From positions 221,993 to 285,992 of the forward strand of contig JAGRES010000003.1 in the NCBI GenBank assembly GCA_020446425.1: a stretch of DNA of 64,000 bases. Direction: 5' to 3'. Under the pieces are notes generated by a model. That model had not been told where the DNA came from. It did no database searches and worked only from the letters and a program-made list of their open reading frames with translations. Source of the stretch: Sphingobium sp. Its GTDB lineage: Bacteria; Pseudomonadota; Alphaproteobacteria; Sphingomonadales; Sphingomonadaceae. Below are positions 1 through 9,181 of this stretch, one piece after another; position 1 is the first letter of the stretch, and each line of letters opens with the position of its first letter. Both the position numbers and the translations under genes were made by a program.

Positions 1-567
1 GGCACTGGCCAGTGCATCGACATAGCGAAATACAAACGCAGGGCCGCATCCGGTCAACGCGGTGACAAGGTTGAACTGCGCCTCATCATCAATACGCTCG
101 ACCAAACCAAGCGGCTGCAACAGGTCGGCGGCAAAGGCACAGGCTTCATCCGCTCCTTCCCCATCGGCAAACAGCACGCATACACCCTTGCCGAGCGCCA
201 CCGGCGTATTGGGCATGATGCGCACATAGCGCGCAGCCTGCCCTAGCGAAGCGCGCAATGTCGCAACCGTGACGCCAGCGAGCATGGATATGACGATGTT
301 GCCCTCATCAAGCAGAGGGCCAAGCAGCGGCGCCACGTCAGGCAAAAGCTGCGGCTTCACACCAAGAATGATGGTAGCATTATCGGGCAGAGCAGCAGGC
401 AACGCTTTCACGAGAGTAACGCCCGCCGCAACCATTTCCTTACCCGGATCGACCACCGTCACCAGATCGGGGCGCAAGCCGCTGGCCAGCCATCGGTCCA
501 ATATGGCCCCCGCCATATTGCCGCAGCCGATCATGACTATCGGGCGATCTGAACCGGAAATACTCAT
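1..567 (-). CDS. proC: Pyrroline-5-carboxylate reductase, 3' end cut by the window edge
   Basis: Final step of proline synthesis: NAD(P)H-dependent reduction of pyrroline-5-carboxylate, in the cytoplasm. The ATG at 567 opens MSISGSDRPIVMIGCGNMAG, a Rossmann start with GxGNMA. The frame stays open for 189 codons to the window edge and includes VKPQ, SMLAGV, RIMPNTP and the start of the conserved TGCGPAF region. About two thirds of a usual ProC (about 265-275 residues) is present. It lies 7 bp downstream of the YbjN gene and is probably in the same transcript. The identification is firm; only the C-terminal dimerisation domain lies outside. Confidence 0.93.
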   Translation of the reverse strand, partial: MSISGSDRPIVMIGCGNMAGAILDRWLASGLRPDLVTVVDPGKEMVAAGVTLVKALPAALPDNATIILGVKPQLLPDVAPLLGPLLDEGNIVISMLAGVTVATLRASLGQAARYVRIMPNTPVALGKGVCVLFADGEGADEACAFAADLLQPLGLVERIDDEAQFNLVTALTGCGPAFVFRYVDALASA

Positions 568-574
568 CGCGGGC

Positions 575-1081
575 TCACGCTTCGCCGCGGGTTTCGATCA
601 TGCTCGCGACAATGGCTTCGGCTGGCGTCTTGCCGCCCCACAGAACGAACTGGAAAACCGGATAGAAGCGCTCGCACTCATCGAGAGCGGCCTCAACCAG
701 CAATTGCGCCTGATCGAGGCTGAGCATATCGCCCTGCCCTAACAGGGTTCCATGGCGGAACAGGACTACGCCGCTGTTCGACCATAGCTCGAAATGGCCC
801 ATCCAGAGCTGTTCGTTGATCAGGCCGATCGTCTCGTAAATCGCGGCGCGCTTGTCATCGGCGACACGGATATCGGGCAGCGCAAGCAACTGAAGCACCT
901 GGTCTTCCGGCCGCCAGATGGCGCGGATTTCATATTGCGCCCAGCTGCCCTGCATCTTGGCGGCAATTTCGTCCTCGCCATTATGCTGGAATGCCCAGCC
1001 GTTCGCTTCGAAATAGCTGGCCAGCATATCGAGCGGTTCGGCTTCATGGCCGTCTTCTTCGAATTCGTCGTTCCCCATCAT
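575..1081 (-). CDS. YbjN domain-containing protein
   Basis: A 168-residue acidic cytoplasmic protein of the YbjN family, a chaperone-like fold related to type III secretion chaperones. YbjN has been linked to stress and motility phenotypes in enterobacteria; its biochemical role is unclear. Visible family features are the N-terminal MLASYFEANGW segment, the central aromatic strand YEIRAIWRPEDQVLQLLALPD, split here only by wording, and a C-terminal helix with DECERFYPVFQFVLWGGKTP. There is no signal peptide or membrane segment. It precedes proC by 7 bp, so the two are probably cotranscribed. Two ATG codons (1081, 1078) are possible starts. Confidence 0.8.
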   Translation of the reverse strand: MMGNDEFEEDGHEAEPLDMLASYFEANGWAFQHNGEDEIAAKMQGSWAQYEIRAIWRPEDQVLQLLALPDIRVADDKRAAIYETIGLINEQLWMGHFELWSNSGVVLFRHGTLLGQGDMLSLDQAQLLVEAALDECERFYPVFQFVLWGGKTPAEAIVASMIETRGEA

Positions 1082-1196
1082 GCGATATGGTATCTCTCGC
1101 TCCCCGCCAATGCGCGCCTTTTATCACCTCCGCAGGGCCTTTGATACAGCAAAGCGGTGGAAAAATCTGTGGATAAACTGTCTATAACAGGAAAGA

Positions 1197-1490
1197 TCAG
1201 GCCTTCTTTGCTGCCGGAGAAGCGCGCTTGGCTGCGGCTTTGACAGGGGTGCCGCCCTTCTCCAGCGCGTCGAGACGTGCTTTAAGAAGTTCGGCTTCCT
1301 CGCGCGCGGCGGCGGCCATCTGTTTCACGGCCTCGAACTCCTCGCGACTGACGAAATCCTGCCCCGCCATCCACTCGCGCGCCTTTTCACGGGCGTTCGC
1401 CTCGAATTCGCGGCCCATACCCGCAATGGTGCCCGCTGCACCGTTAATGACCTTACTCAGATCGTCGAAAAAGCGGTTTTCGCTCTGCAT
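1197..1490 (-). CDS. UbiK-like accessory factor (BMFP domain)
   Basis: A 97-residue helical protein with the layout of the UbiK/YqiC (BMFP, membrane fusogenic) family. It has an N-terminal amphipathic segment (FFDDLSKVINGAAGTIAGMG), a coiled coil with FVSREEFEAVKQMAAAAREE, and an Ala/Lys-rich basic tail (PVKAAAKRASPAAKKA). In enterobacteria UbiK assists the ubiquinone-synthesis complex; in alphaproteobacteria the family is annotated by similarity only. It starts 12 bp downstream of the tspO stop and is probably cotranscribed with it. Confidence 0.75.
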   Translation of the reverse strand: MQSENRFFDDLSKVINGAAGTIAGMGREFEANAREKAREWMAGQDFVSREEFEAVKQMAAAAREEAELLKARLDALEKGGTPVKAAAKRASPAAKKA

Positions 1491-1502
1491 ACTCGCCTCA
1501 AA

Positions 1503-2063
1503 TTAGTCTGTCGGACTTATATGGGTTTCAAATGAGGGAACCACAAGGTTCGAGGCATTGGGGTTAAGCTGATCGATGGCCTGCGTCAGCATGGCGGCGA
1601 ATATCAGCCACCCGAGATAGGGCAGCATCAGCACCGCAGCGGCCAGCCGGATACGGGCGAACAGAAATGCAGTCAGCGACGCGATAGCGAAGATGAACAG
1701 GATCAGCCAGAACGCCTCCATCACCAGATGCATGCGGAAAAATATGGTCGACCAAGCATAGTTGGCGATCAGCTGCACCAGAAAGAACGCGATAGCGAGG
1801 CCCCGTGACCGCGCGCCACGCGCATGCAGGACGACCGCAAGCGCGAGCCCGAGCAGCACGTAAATAATGCTCCATGCCGTTGGAAACGCCCAGGCGGGCG
1901 GCATGAAATCCGGTTTGTCGAGCGCAGCGAACCAGCGGTTCTGATAGCCGCTATTGGCGACCTGCCCCGACAGAAAACCAAGAAATACGATTGTCGGCAC
2001 AGTGAACAACGCCCATCGCAAATAGGACATGCGTAACTGACTTTGCGAAGCGATTTCGTTCAT
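1503..2063 (-). CDS. tspO: TspO/MBR family tryptophan-rich sensory protein
   Basis: A five-helix membrane protein of the TspO / mitochondrial benzodiazepine receptor family, which binds tetrapyrroles and cholesterol-like ligands. Typical motifs are WFAALDKPDFMPPAWAFP, TAWSIIYVLLGLALAVV, NYAWSTIFF and PYLGWLIFAAML. I chose the ATG at 2063 (186 residues), preceded by a purine-rich CGGA. A GTG at 2087 would add eight residues, including RR, with no better ribosome site. The neighbouring UbiK-like gene follows after 12 bp. Confidence 0.88.
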   Translation of the reverse strand: MNEIASQSQLRMSYLRWALFTVPTIVFLGFLSGQVANSGYQNRWFAALDKPDFMPPAWAFPTAWSIIYVLLGLALAVVLHARGARSRGLAIAFFLVQLIANYAWSTIFFRMHLVMEAFWLILFIFAIASLTAFLFARIRLAAAVLMLPYLGWLIFAAMLTQAIDQLNPNASNLVVPSFETHISPTD

Positions 2064-2227
2064 TCGGGTCCGTCTTTCCGCCTGCACTCACCGATTACAG
2101 CATGGGACGTACGGAGTATCGCCGATCCGAATCCGGTTCTCGCCCACCCGATAACCTTGGGGATTTTTTTGCCGCACCGCAAGATGGTTGTCCCCGGCAA
2201 ATGTCCCGCTATGGGCTGAGCACCCGG

Positions 2228-2971
2228 TTATTTTCGGGCTGCGATCAAGAATTCGACATTGCCTTCCGGGCCGGTGATCGGGCTCTCGGTTATGCCCTCG
2301 ACACTCCATTGCAGGCCGCTCAACCAGTCGCTTACCTCTGCGCAGACCCGCGCATGAATAGCCGTATCGCGCACGACTCCGCCCTTGCCCACTTCTTCCC
2401 GCCCGGCCTCGAACTGCGGTTTGATCAGCGCGAGCAACCGTGCTTTTTCCGACGCGAATTCAAGCGGACGCGCCAATACCTTGGCCAGGGATATGAAGCT
2501 GGCGTCGCATACAATGATATCGACAGGTTCAGGGACATGCTCAGCGGTCAATATCCGCGCGCTGGTGCGCTCATGCACAATGACGCGCGGGTCGTTGCGC
2601 AATTTCCATGCGAGCTGGTTGGTGCCGCTGTCGATGGCATAAACCCGCGCCGCGCCATTGGTCAGCAGCACATCGGTAAAGCCGCCGGTCGAGCTGCCGA
2701 CGTCCATCGCAACCTGCCCGGTCACGTTCCAGCTGAAATGTTCGAGGCCATGCGCCAGCTTGATGCCGCCACGCGATACCCAGGGATGATCGCGCCCTCG
2801 CACCTCCAGCGCGGCGTCAGCGGGCATTGCCTGCCCCGCTTTTTCGATCTTGCGCTCGCCACTATAAACCAGCCCGGCAAGGATAAGGGCCTGCGCACGG
2901 GCGCGGCTTTCCACCAGCCCGCGCTCCACCAGCAATTGATCGGCGCGATGCTTCTTTCCCGCCTTGCTCAT
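2228..2971 (-). CDS. tlyA: TlyA family RNA methyltransferase / hemolysin A family
   Basis: 247 residues. An N-terminal S4 RNA-binding domain (about 7-70, RADQLLVERGLVESRARAQA) is followed by an FtsJ-like Rossmann methyltransferase with the SAM motif VAMDVGSSTGGFTDVLL (about 90-105), then CDASFISL and LIKPQFE. Family members methylate the 2'-hydroxyl of cytidines in rRNA. The start overlaps the stop of the upstream DsbD-like gene in an ATGA, so translation is probably coupled. The 140 bp between its stop and tspO hold no gene that I can support. Confidence 0.88.
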   Translation of the reverse strand: MSKAGKKHRADQLLVERGLVESRARAQALILAGLVYSGERKIEKAGQAMPADAALEVRGRDHPWVSRGGIKLAHGLEHFSWNVTGQVAMDVGSSTGGFTDVLLTNGAARVYAIDSGTNQLAWKLRNDPRVIVHERTSARILTAEHVPEPVDIIVCDASFISLAKVLARPLEFASEKARLLALIKPQFEAGREEVGKGGVVRDTAIHARVCAEVSDWLSGLQWSVEGITESPITGPEGNVEFLIAARK

Positions 2972-5070
2972 GGCACCGCTTTTACCAGCTCCACCAGCAT
3001 GGCGGGGGTCAATATCTGTGGCAGCTCCCTCGCCTCACCGCTTCCCGGCGCATACCAGAGGTAGAGCGGCACGCCGGAGCGGCCATGACGTTCCAAAAAG
3101 CGCGTGATATCCGGGTCGCCATTGGTCCAGTCCCCGGCCATCACCTGTACGCCTGCCTCGCGAAAGGCGGCCTGAACCTCATCTCTTTCGATAGCACCCG
3201 CCTCATTGACCTTGCAGGTGAGGCACCAGTCCGCTGTAAAATAGAGGAATACCGGTTTACCCGCCTGGCGCAATTCCATGAGGCGCGTCTCGGAAAAGGC
3301 ATTGGCAGCATGAGCATTATCGGCTGCCGCCTGAGGATTGAAATAGAGCTGGGCCATTCCGCCCGCCAGCACCAGTGCGCAGGCGGCGATAGCCATCCGT
3401 ATTGCGCCCTGTGCCCCCGCAGCCATAGCGTCATCAGCTTGCCGCCGCCCCATCCACCACAGGCTAAGTCCTGTAATCAGGGCCACGACCGCCCCGACAA
3501 CCAGCCCATTGACGCTTGCCTGCCGCCACAACAGCCAGAGCAATGCCGCAGCGGTCAGGAACATTGGCAGCGAGAGCCAACGCTGCACGCGCTCCATCCA
3601 CGGGCCGGGGCGCGGCAACAGCCTGCGCAATGCTGGAACATAGGCCAGCAACAAAAACGGCAGGGCAATCCCCAGTCCCAGTCCAGCGAATATGGCAAGC
3701 GCGCTGGCAAGCGGTAGCACCAGCGCCGCGCCGAGTGCCGCCGCCATGAAAGGGCCTGTGCAAGGCGTTGCGACAAAAGCAACCAGCACACCGCTCCAGA
3801 AATCACCGGACAGGCCCGGACGCGTCATCGCCGCACCGTCGACAGACATGGGCCTGAGCGCGAATGCGCCTGCAAGGTTGAGCGCAATGGCCACGCATAA
3901 CGCCAGCAACGCCAATATAACGAGCGGGCTTTGCAGCTGAAACGCCCAGCCGACCGTTTCGCCCGCCGCGCGCAGGGCCAACAGCCCGCCACCCAGCAGC
4001 AGGCAGGTAGTGATAATCCCTGTCGCATAGGCCCAGGCCTCAGCCCGCGCATGCGCGGGTGACGCATGGCTGCGCAGCAGGCTCATCGCCTTGACGCTCA
4101 ATATCGGGAACACACACGGCATGATGTTGAGGAGCAGGCCACCCGCTATCGCGCCTGCAAGCGGCAGCACTATAAGGGCCCATATCGAGGGCTCAGTCGC
4201 ACCGCCTGCTTTGGGTGACACCGGCGGCATCGCAACCTCGCCCGGCTGCGCATCAATCCAAATCCCCTGATCCGGGCCGATGCGTAAAATACCGCGCAGT
4301 CCAGTCTCATCGACGCGATAGCCATGAAGCTCGACGAAGAGCCTGTCCCCGTCCCGCACATAGGTTTGGGGCGTGGCGTAACTTTTCGCCTGCGTGCCGA
4401 GCGTAAAGAAATGCGGGTCGCTGAGCGCCGCTTTGGCGGGATAAGGTATCAGGATGGCGATATCGCCATTGGCCTTGGCCTGATAGGTCGCGGTTACGCC
4501 CAATGGCCGGGGCAGCTTGCGCCGATATTCGTCAAATTGCACCCGGTTTTCCAGTCCCGATCCGCCCGCTTCGCCCACGACGAAATCAAACGAAAGCTCC
4601 CCCTGCTCGGGCACACAGATTGTATCGGTACAGGCCAGCCAATTCGCCCTGGCACGCAGAGGCACGCGGGTTCCCGTCTCCAGCCCCTGCGGCAATGTCA
4701 CACTCGTCAGAACGGCGTAGCGCGCTTCATACACATGGTTCATCAACCCGCTGAAAACCAGCGTGTGGGGCACGGGATAGCGCAACTCCCCAATGGAAAC
4801 ACCGTCGGGCAGCGTCCATTCCAGCTCGAGCGGCTTGCCCGCATCGCCTGGGTTCTCCCAATAGCCGTGCCAGCCGGGTTCGGGTTTCATGACAATCGCA
4901 ATCGGCACGGTCTCTCCCGCGCCGGGCCTCAGTGTCTCTGCCTCTATGTGCGGCTGTATATGTGAGGAGGTGCTGCCGTTGCTCAGCGACGGCAATTGCG
5001 CATGTCCCTGCTCCAGCGGCAGGGGCAGTGCCGTCATCAGGAAAATCAAGAGAGTGAATATTATGCGCAT
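2968..5070 (-). CDS. DsbD/ScsB-type protein-disulfide reductase
   Basis: Carries reducing power from cytoplasmic thioredoxin across the inner membrane to periplasmic thiols. The 700-residue protein has a signal peptide (MRIIFTLLIFLMTALPLPLE) and a periplasmic DsbC-like domain containing ACTDTICVPE (cysteines near 147 and 152). A polytopic domain has paired cysteines in NIMPCVFP and ATPCTGPF, and a C-terminal thioredoxin-like domain has ADWCLTC. The N-terminal cysteine pair is closer to ScsB (copper-stress relatives) than to E. coli DsbD. The ATG at 5070 has a GAGG six bases upstream; 17 further in-frame residues would break the signal peptide. The stop overlaps tlyA. Confidence 0.88.
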   Translation of the reverse strand: MRIIFTLLIFLMTALPLPLEQGHAQLPSLSNGSTSSHIQPHIEAETLRPGAGETVPIAIVMKPEPGWHGYWENPGDAGKPLELEWTLPDGVSIGELRYPVPHTLVFSGLMNHVYEARYAVLTSVTLPQGLETGTRVPLRARANWLACTDTICVPEQGELSFDFVVGEAGGSGLENRVQFDEYRRKLPRPLGVTATYQAKANGDIAILIPYPAKAALSDPHFFTLGTQAKSYATPQTYVRDGDRLFVELHGYRVDETGLRGILRIGPDQGIWIDAQPGEVAMPPVSPKAGGATEPSIWALIVLPLAGAIAGGLLLNIMPCVFPILSVKAMSLLRSHASPAHARAEAWAYATGIITTCLLLGGGLLALRAAGETVGWAFQLQSPLVILALLALCVAIALNLAGAFALRPMSVDGAAMTRPGLSGDFWSGVLVAFVATPCTGPFMAAALGAALVLPLASALAIFAGLGLGIALPFLLLAYVPALRRLLPRPGPWMERVQRWLSLPMFLTAAALLWLLWRQASVNGLVVGAVVALITGLSLWWMGRRQADDAMAAGAQGAIRMAIAACALVLAGGMAQLYFNPQAAADNAHAANAFSETRLMELRQAGKPVFLYFTADWCLTCKVNEAGAIERDEVQAAFREAGVQVMAGDWTNGDPDITRFLERHGRSGVPLYLWYAPGSGEARELPQILTPAMLVELVKAVP

Positions 5071-5136
5071 GGTGCCTCGGCAGGATGACACCCGGCTAGG
5101 CCGCGCGCTCCTCTGCGTCAAGCATGACAGGCGGCG

Positions 5137-7329
5137 TCACCCGCGTTGAGCAGGCAGTTCCTGTTGGCCGCTATATAGCTGCGACACGTCCTTGGACTGG
5201 ATGGGTGCACTATAGAGGAAACCCTGTATTTCCTCGCACCCAACGCCGACAAGATAGTCGCGCTGCTCTTGGGTCTCGACGCCCTCGGCTATGACGTGCA
5301 GTTTCAGGGCTCTCGCCAGTTTGACGATGGCCTGCACGACGGCGAGGGATTCGCTCTCGACACCCAGATTGGATATGAAGGAACGGTCGATCTTGATCTT
5401 GTCGATCGGATAACGCTGCAGGTAACTGAGGCTCGAATATCCCGTACCGAAATCATCGAGCGCGATCGAAAAGCCCGTTTCCCGTAATTTCCGGAGCGTG
5501 TCGTGCGTGACCGGATCATCGCCCAGCAACAGCCCTTCGGTAATCTCCAGCTCGAAATCTTCCGGGTTGGCGTGACACTCTTCCAGCAGGGCGCATACCT
5601 TGTCATGGAAATCCGGCATGCGAAGCTGACTGGCGGAGATATTGATCGCCACCTTCAGCTCGTCCCACAGATGAGATGTCATGAACGCCTCACGCAGGGT
5701 GAACATGCCGATTTCATTGATAAGCCCGCATTCTTCGGCAATCTGAATGAATACCGCCGGCGACACCTCTCCCCGCTCGGGGTGCGTCCAGCGCAGCAGC
5801 GCTTCCACGCCTACGATGTTGTTATGCCTGTCGACCTGCGGCTGATAGACCATATACAGCCCGCCCTGTTCCAGCGCCTCGCGAAGGTCCAGCTCGATCT
5901 CACGGCGCATGCGCATCGCCGCATCCATTTCGGGCTCGAAGAAGCAATATTGCGCCCGGCCATTATGCTTCGCGCGATACAGTGCCAGGTCGGCATGGCG
6001 ATGCGCCTCAGCCGCCGAGACCTTGCCTTCGGATACCAGATTGACACCCAGCGAGCAGGACACATGCACGCGCCCGCCGGACAGCTCCATCGGCTGCTGC
6101 ATCGCTTCGACAATACGTTCCGCAAGACGTGCCGCCGCGCGGGGCGTGGCGTCCAGCTGAACAATCGCGAATTCATCGCCGGACAGGCGGGCAAATGTAT
6201 CGGACCGGCGGCACACATCGGCAATGCGCCGTGCAGCAGCGCAGATCAGCTCATCGCCCATCTGATGCCCGAATGTGTCGTTCACTTCCTTGAAGCGGTC
6301 AAGGTCGAGACAATGGATAGCGACAGGCGCGCCATTACGCCTGACCTGATCGAGCGCAACGCCAAGCCTGTCAAAGAACAGAACCCGGTTAGGCAATCCC
6401 GTCAGCGGGTCGTGATAAGCCAGATGCGACGCCCGTGCCTCACTGGCGATCAATGCCTGGGCCGCGCGCCAGCTGCGTCGGTAAAACGCGATCATGACAG
6501 CGAAAAACAGTGCGATGACCCCCAACACCGGCAAGATCAGCTTTTTGATCAGCATAGTACCGGGCTTGCCAGGACTCCATGTTATGGTGGCGACATATTG
6601 GCCTCTGTCATCATTGATATCGACCTGAGCGAGACCGGAAATGTCGTCCATCTGCACCTGACGCAATTGCATATCGGGTTGCAGATAACGCTGCCCGAAA
6701 TTGCTCAGAAATTTGGGGTCGATAGGCGCAGCCGCCACGACCACCGGGGCTCGGTCATACCGCTGTTTCACCGTTCCGAAGTCCGGTTGAACCAGACTGG
6801 CGACGACAATGTAAACAGCCCCGTCAATCTTGACGATATTATGCGCCTGTATGGGATTTTTGAGCGAAGCCGCGCTCTCCTTCCCTTTGATCCGAGCCCA
6901 TTCCTTCGCCCTTACAAGCGTTATCGCATTGTGCATCGGTCGCGCGAAGGGTTGGTAGATATCTGTCGAGCGGTTTACGCCATCCTTTGCGGCGAAGAAC
7001 AGCCGGTTTTCGTGATCGAGTACAAAGCTGTATGCGAAACCGGATGTTTCATACAGGAACTGCCCGACATTGTTGTTGGCCCATTCGGCATCCCGCGATT
7101 GGAGCTCGTCCAGCGCTTCATCCCATACGACCTGCGGTACAAGGCTGCGATATACTTCGACAATCTTGCCGGATATGCCGTTGGAAATTAGCGTCTGCTC
7201 CCTCTTGCGGGCAAGCTCGTCGAACGTCTGTGCTGTCAGGAAACCGCCAACTACAAGCAAAATGGCCGCTATCACCGTAATCGCGGTGAGCGGCCCGAGC
7301 AGGTCGTTGAGTTTAATCTCTTTTCCCAT
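5137..7329 (-). CDS. CHASE4-GGDEF-EAL cyclic-di-GMP signalling protein
   Basis: 730 residues. A membrane helix (about 10-32) leads into a periplasmic CHASE4-type sensor (about 45-230), a second helix (LILPVLGVIALFFAVMIAFY), a GGDEF domain (about 305-465) and an EAL domain (about 480-720). The cyclase motif is SGDEF rather than GGDEF, with an inhibitory-site RxxD (RRSD) five residues upstream. The EAL domain looks active: EALLRW, EITEG, DDFGTGYSSL, KIKIDRSFI, AEGVET. It may therefore be bifunctional or mainly a phosphodiesterase. The external ligand is unknown. It stands alone, with short spacers to both neighbours. Confidence 0.93.
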   Translation of the reverse strand: MGKEIKLNDLLGPLTAITVIAAILLVVGGFLTAQTFDELARKREQTLISNGISGKIVEVYRSLVPQVVWDEALDELQSRDAEWANNNVGQFLYETSGFAYSFVLDHENRLFFAAKDGVNRSTDIYQPFARPMHNAITLVRAKEWARIKGKESAASLKNPIQAHNIVKIDGAVYIVVASLVQPDFGTVKQRYDRAPVVVAAAPIDPKFLSNFGQRYLQPDMQLRQVQMDDISGLAQVDINDDRGQYVATITWSPGKPGTMLIKKLILPVLGVIALFFAVMIAFYRRSWRAAQALIASEARASHLAYHDPLTGLPNRVLFFDRLGVALDQVRRNGAPVAIHCLDLDRFKEVNDTFGHQMGDELICAAARRIADVCRRSDTFARLSGDEFAIVQLDATPRAAARLAERIVEAMQQPMELSGGRVHVSCSLGVNLVSEGKVSAAEAHRHADLALYRAKHNGRAQYCFFEPEMDAAMRMRREIELDLREALEQGGLYMVYQPQVDRHNNIVGVEALLRWTHPERGEVSPAVFIQIAEECGLINEIGMFTLREAFMTSHLWDELKVAINISASQLRMPDFHDKVCALLEECHANPEDFELEITEGLLLGDDPVTHDTLRKLRETGFSIALDDFGTGYSSLSYLQRYPIDKIKIDRSFISNLGVESESLAVVQAIVKLARALKLHVIAEGVETQEQRDYLVGVGCEEIQGFLYSAPIQSKDVSQLYSGQQELPAQRG

Positions 7330-7452
7330 TGCCAGCTTTGCTTCAGCCTTGGCCAGCCAACGCGGATACAGGAAAAGGGTAAATTATCTGTGTAGGAAGA
7401 GCACTGTAGTCACTGAAAAGAAAGCAGATATTCCGTTACTGAGGTCAGGTCC

Positions 7453-7932
7453 TCAATTCACTGGGCCCCATAGTGAAGAGGCGAGGATAAAGCCTCTTTG
7501 CCCCTCGACATCGACCAGGCACCAGCCATCCTTGCATTCGCTGATCTTGCCGACAACGCCTTTTTGCACACGGTATAACATGCTGGATTTATCATCGCGT
7601 TTGGACCGTATCTCGCCATTATTGACGACGACGATGGCTGTTGTTGTATCGCTGAGCAATTGAACATGCATCCAGCCCTGCGTACCTGACGGATCCTCTA
7701 TCTTGCGCCAGTTGCTGTGAACCTGCAGCACTTTCACCGGCAGGTTCCTGCGCCGGTAAACCCAGTTGGCGGGATAATCCTTGCTGGGGCCGACGCGCAT
7801 GCGCGCCTCTCCCGATGAAATGGAAGCCCAATAGGGCGTTTCCTTGACCTGGCCACGGAGGGAGGCAGGCGCCACAATCGCCAACGCAGCCAAAAACATG
7901 CATAACGCCCGCACACCGAATCCTGCCATCAT
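7453..7932 (-). CDS. Secreted SH3-domain protein
   Basis: A short exported protein with two bacterial SH3-like regions. The first is ASISSGEARMRVGPSKDYP followed by NLPVKVLQVHSNWRKIEDP and QGWMHVQLL; the second is GEIRSKRDDKSSMLYRVQKG to GWCLVDVEGQRGFILASSLWG. Such domains usually bind peptidoglycan or peptides in the envelope. I prefer the ATG at 7932, which places a clean signal peptide at the N-terminus (MMAGFGVRALCMFLAALAIV). A GTG at 7977 would add 15 polar residues. No partner is evident from the neighbours. Confidence 0.82.
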   Translation of the reverse strand: MMAGFGVRALCMFLAALAIVAPASLRGQVKETPYWASISSGEARMRVGPSKDYPANWVYRRRNLPVKVLQVHSNWRKIEDPSGTQGWMHVQLLSDTTTAIVVVNNGEIRSKRDDKSSMLYRVQKGVVGKISECKDGWCLVDVEGQRGFILASSLWGPVN

Positions 7933-8022
7933 GGCATTGGCTTTCACATCCCCGGATTTTGACAGTCTATCAGTCACTCTTTCCCGTTACCGGCAATATA
8001 TATGCGGGCACAAGAGTTTTGG

Positions 8023-8037
8023 TTAACAAATCGTTAC
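8023..8037 (+). promoter_or_regulatory. Possible CtrA-like site
   Basis: TTAA-N7-TTAC, one mismatch from the CtrA consensus TTAA-N7-TTAA. It lies in the divergent gap (7933-8109) between the SH3-domain gene and the 2-hydroxyacid dehydrogenase gene. An A+T-rich stretch can give this by chance. Confidence 0.25.
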
Positions 8038-8109
8038 AATGGTCAATTATGACACAATATGCTATCAGGCTTGACCTTGCCCATAGCATCGGACTAGCGC
8101 GATAATCCT

Positions 8110-9108
8110 ATGCCGAAAAAACCGCGTCCCGCCCGTCCTCGTGTCATCGTCACCCGCCGCCTGCCGGCCTCCGTCGAAGAGCGCATGACGCAGTTGTTCG
8201 ATACCGTTCTCAACCCTAACGACGAACCGATGAGCCGCGCGGAGCTGGCGGCGGCCATGGCGGATTGCGACGTATTGGTGCCCACGGTCACGGACCATCT
8301 GGATGCAGAACTGATCGAAGCGGCACCCGAACGTCTGCAAATGATCGCCAGCTTCGGCAGCGGCGTCGATCATATCGACCTGGCGGCAGCGCGCAAAAAG
8401 GGCGTCATCGTCACCAACACACCCGGCGTGCTGACCGATGATACCGCCGACATGGTGATGGCGCTCATCATCGCTGTGCCGCGCCGCCTTGCCGAAGGTG
8501 AAAAGCTTCTCCGTTCGGGCCAGTGGAAAGGGTGGAGCCCGTCGGGCATGCTCGGCCATCGCATCGGGGGCAAGACGCTGGGCATCATCGGCATGGGCCG
8601 TATCGGACAGGCCGTGGCCTTGCGCGCCGCCCCCTTTGGCCTGAGCATCCAATATCATAACCGCCAGCGCCTACCCGAAAGCGTAGAGCGGGCGACCCGC
8701 GCCACATGGGTGGAATCGCTCGACGATCTGATTTCCACCAGCGATTTCGTATCGATCAACTGCCCGCTCAATGACGACAGCCGCAGCATGATCGACGCGC
8801 GGCGCATCGGCCTGCTCAAACCCGACGCCTATCTCATCAATGCATCACGCGCCGAAGTATATGACGAAGAAGCGCTGATCGAGGCGCTGCAGGCCGGACG
8901 CATCGGCGGTGCGGGGCTGGACGTCTTCGCGCATGAACCGGCGGTCGATGAACGCCTGCTCTCACTCTCCAACGTTGTTATCAAGCCGCATATGGGATCG
9001 GCCACTTTCGAGGGGCGCGAAGCGACAGGCGACAAGGTGATCGCCAATATCCGCACCTGGGTCGATGGCCATCGACCGCGCGATCAGGTTCTCGAAGGCC
9101 TGTTCTGA
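8110..9108 (+). CDS. D-isomer 2-hydroxyacid dehydrogenase (glyoxylate/hydroxypyruvate reductase type)
   Basis: NAD(P)H-dependent reduction of a 2-oxoacid, most likely glyoxylate or hydroxypyruvate judging by family shape; the substrate is not proven. The 332-residue protein has the N-terminal catalytic half (FGSGVDHIDLAAARKKGVIV), the nucleotide-binding motif GKTLGIIGMGRIGQAVALRA, and the catalytic Arg (NASRAEVYDEEAL), Glu and His (KPHMGSATFEGREA). The last feature differs slightly from the usual PHIGSAT because Met replaces Ile. The patatin-like gene begins 73 bp after its stop. Confidence 0.88.
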   Translation: MPKKPRPARPRVIVTRRLPASVEERMTQLFDTVLNPNDEPMSRAELAAAMADCDVLVPTVTDHLDAELIEAAPERLQMIASFGSGVDHIDLAAARKKGVIVTNTPGVLTDDTADMVMALIIAVPRRLAEGEKLLRSGQWKGWSPSGMLGHRIGGKTLGIIGMGRIGQAVALRAAPFGLSIQYHNRQRLPESVERATRATWVESLDDLISTSDFVSINCPLNDDSRSMIDARRIGLLKPDAYLINASRAEVYDEEALIEALQAGRIGGAGLDVFAHEPAVDERLLSLSNVVIKPHMGSATFEGREATGDKVIANIRTWVDGHRPRDQVLEGLF

Positions 9109-9181
9109 CGCCTCCATTCCGGCGCTATCGCCAGAAGCAACGATACTCGACAACGCTCCGGTAAAATGCCACTCTCCGTCC

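Noticed and set aside
5503-7191. 562-codon open frame antisense to the GGDEF-EAL gene
   Set aside because: Same antisense effect; composition is His/Arg/Gln-rich as expected from the complement of real codons.
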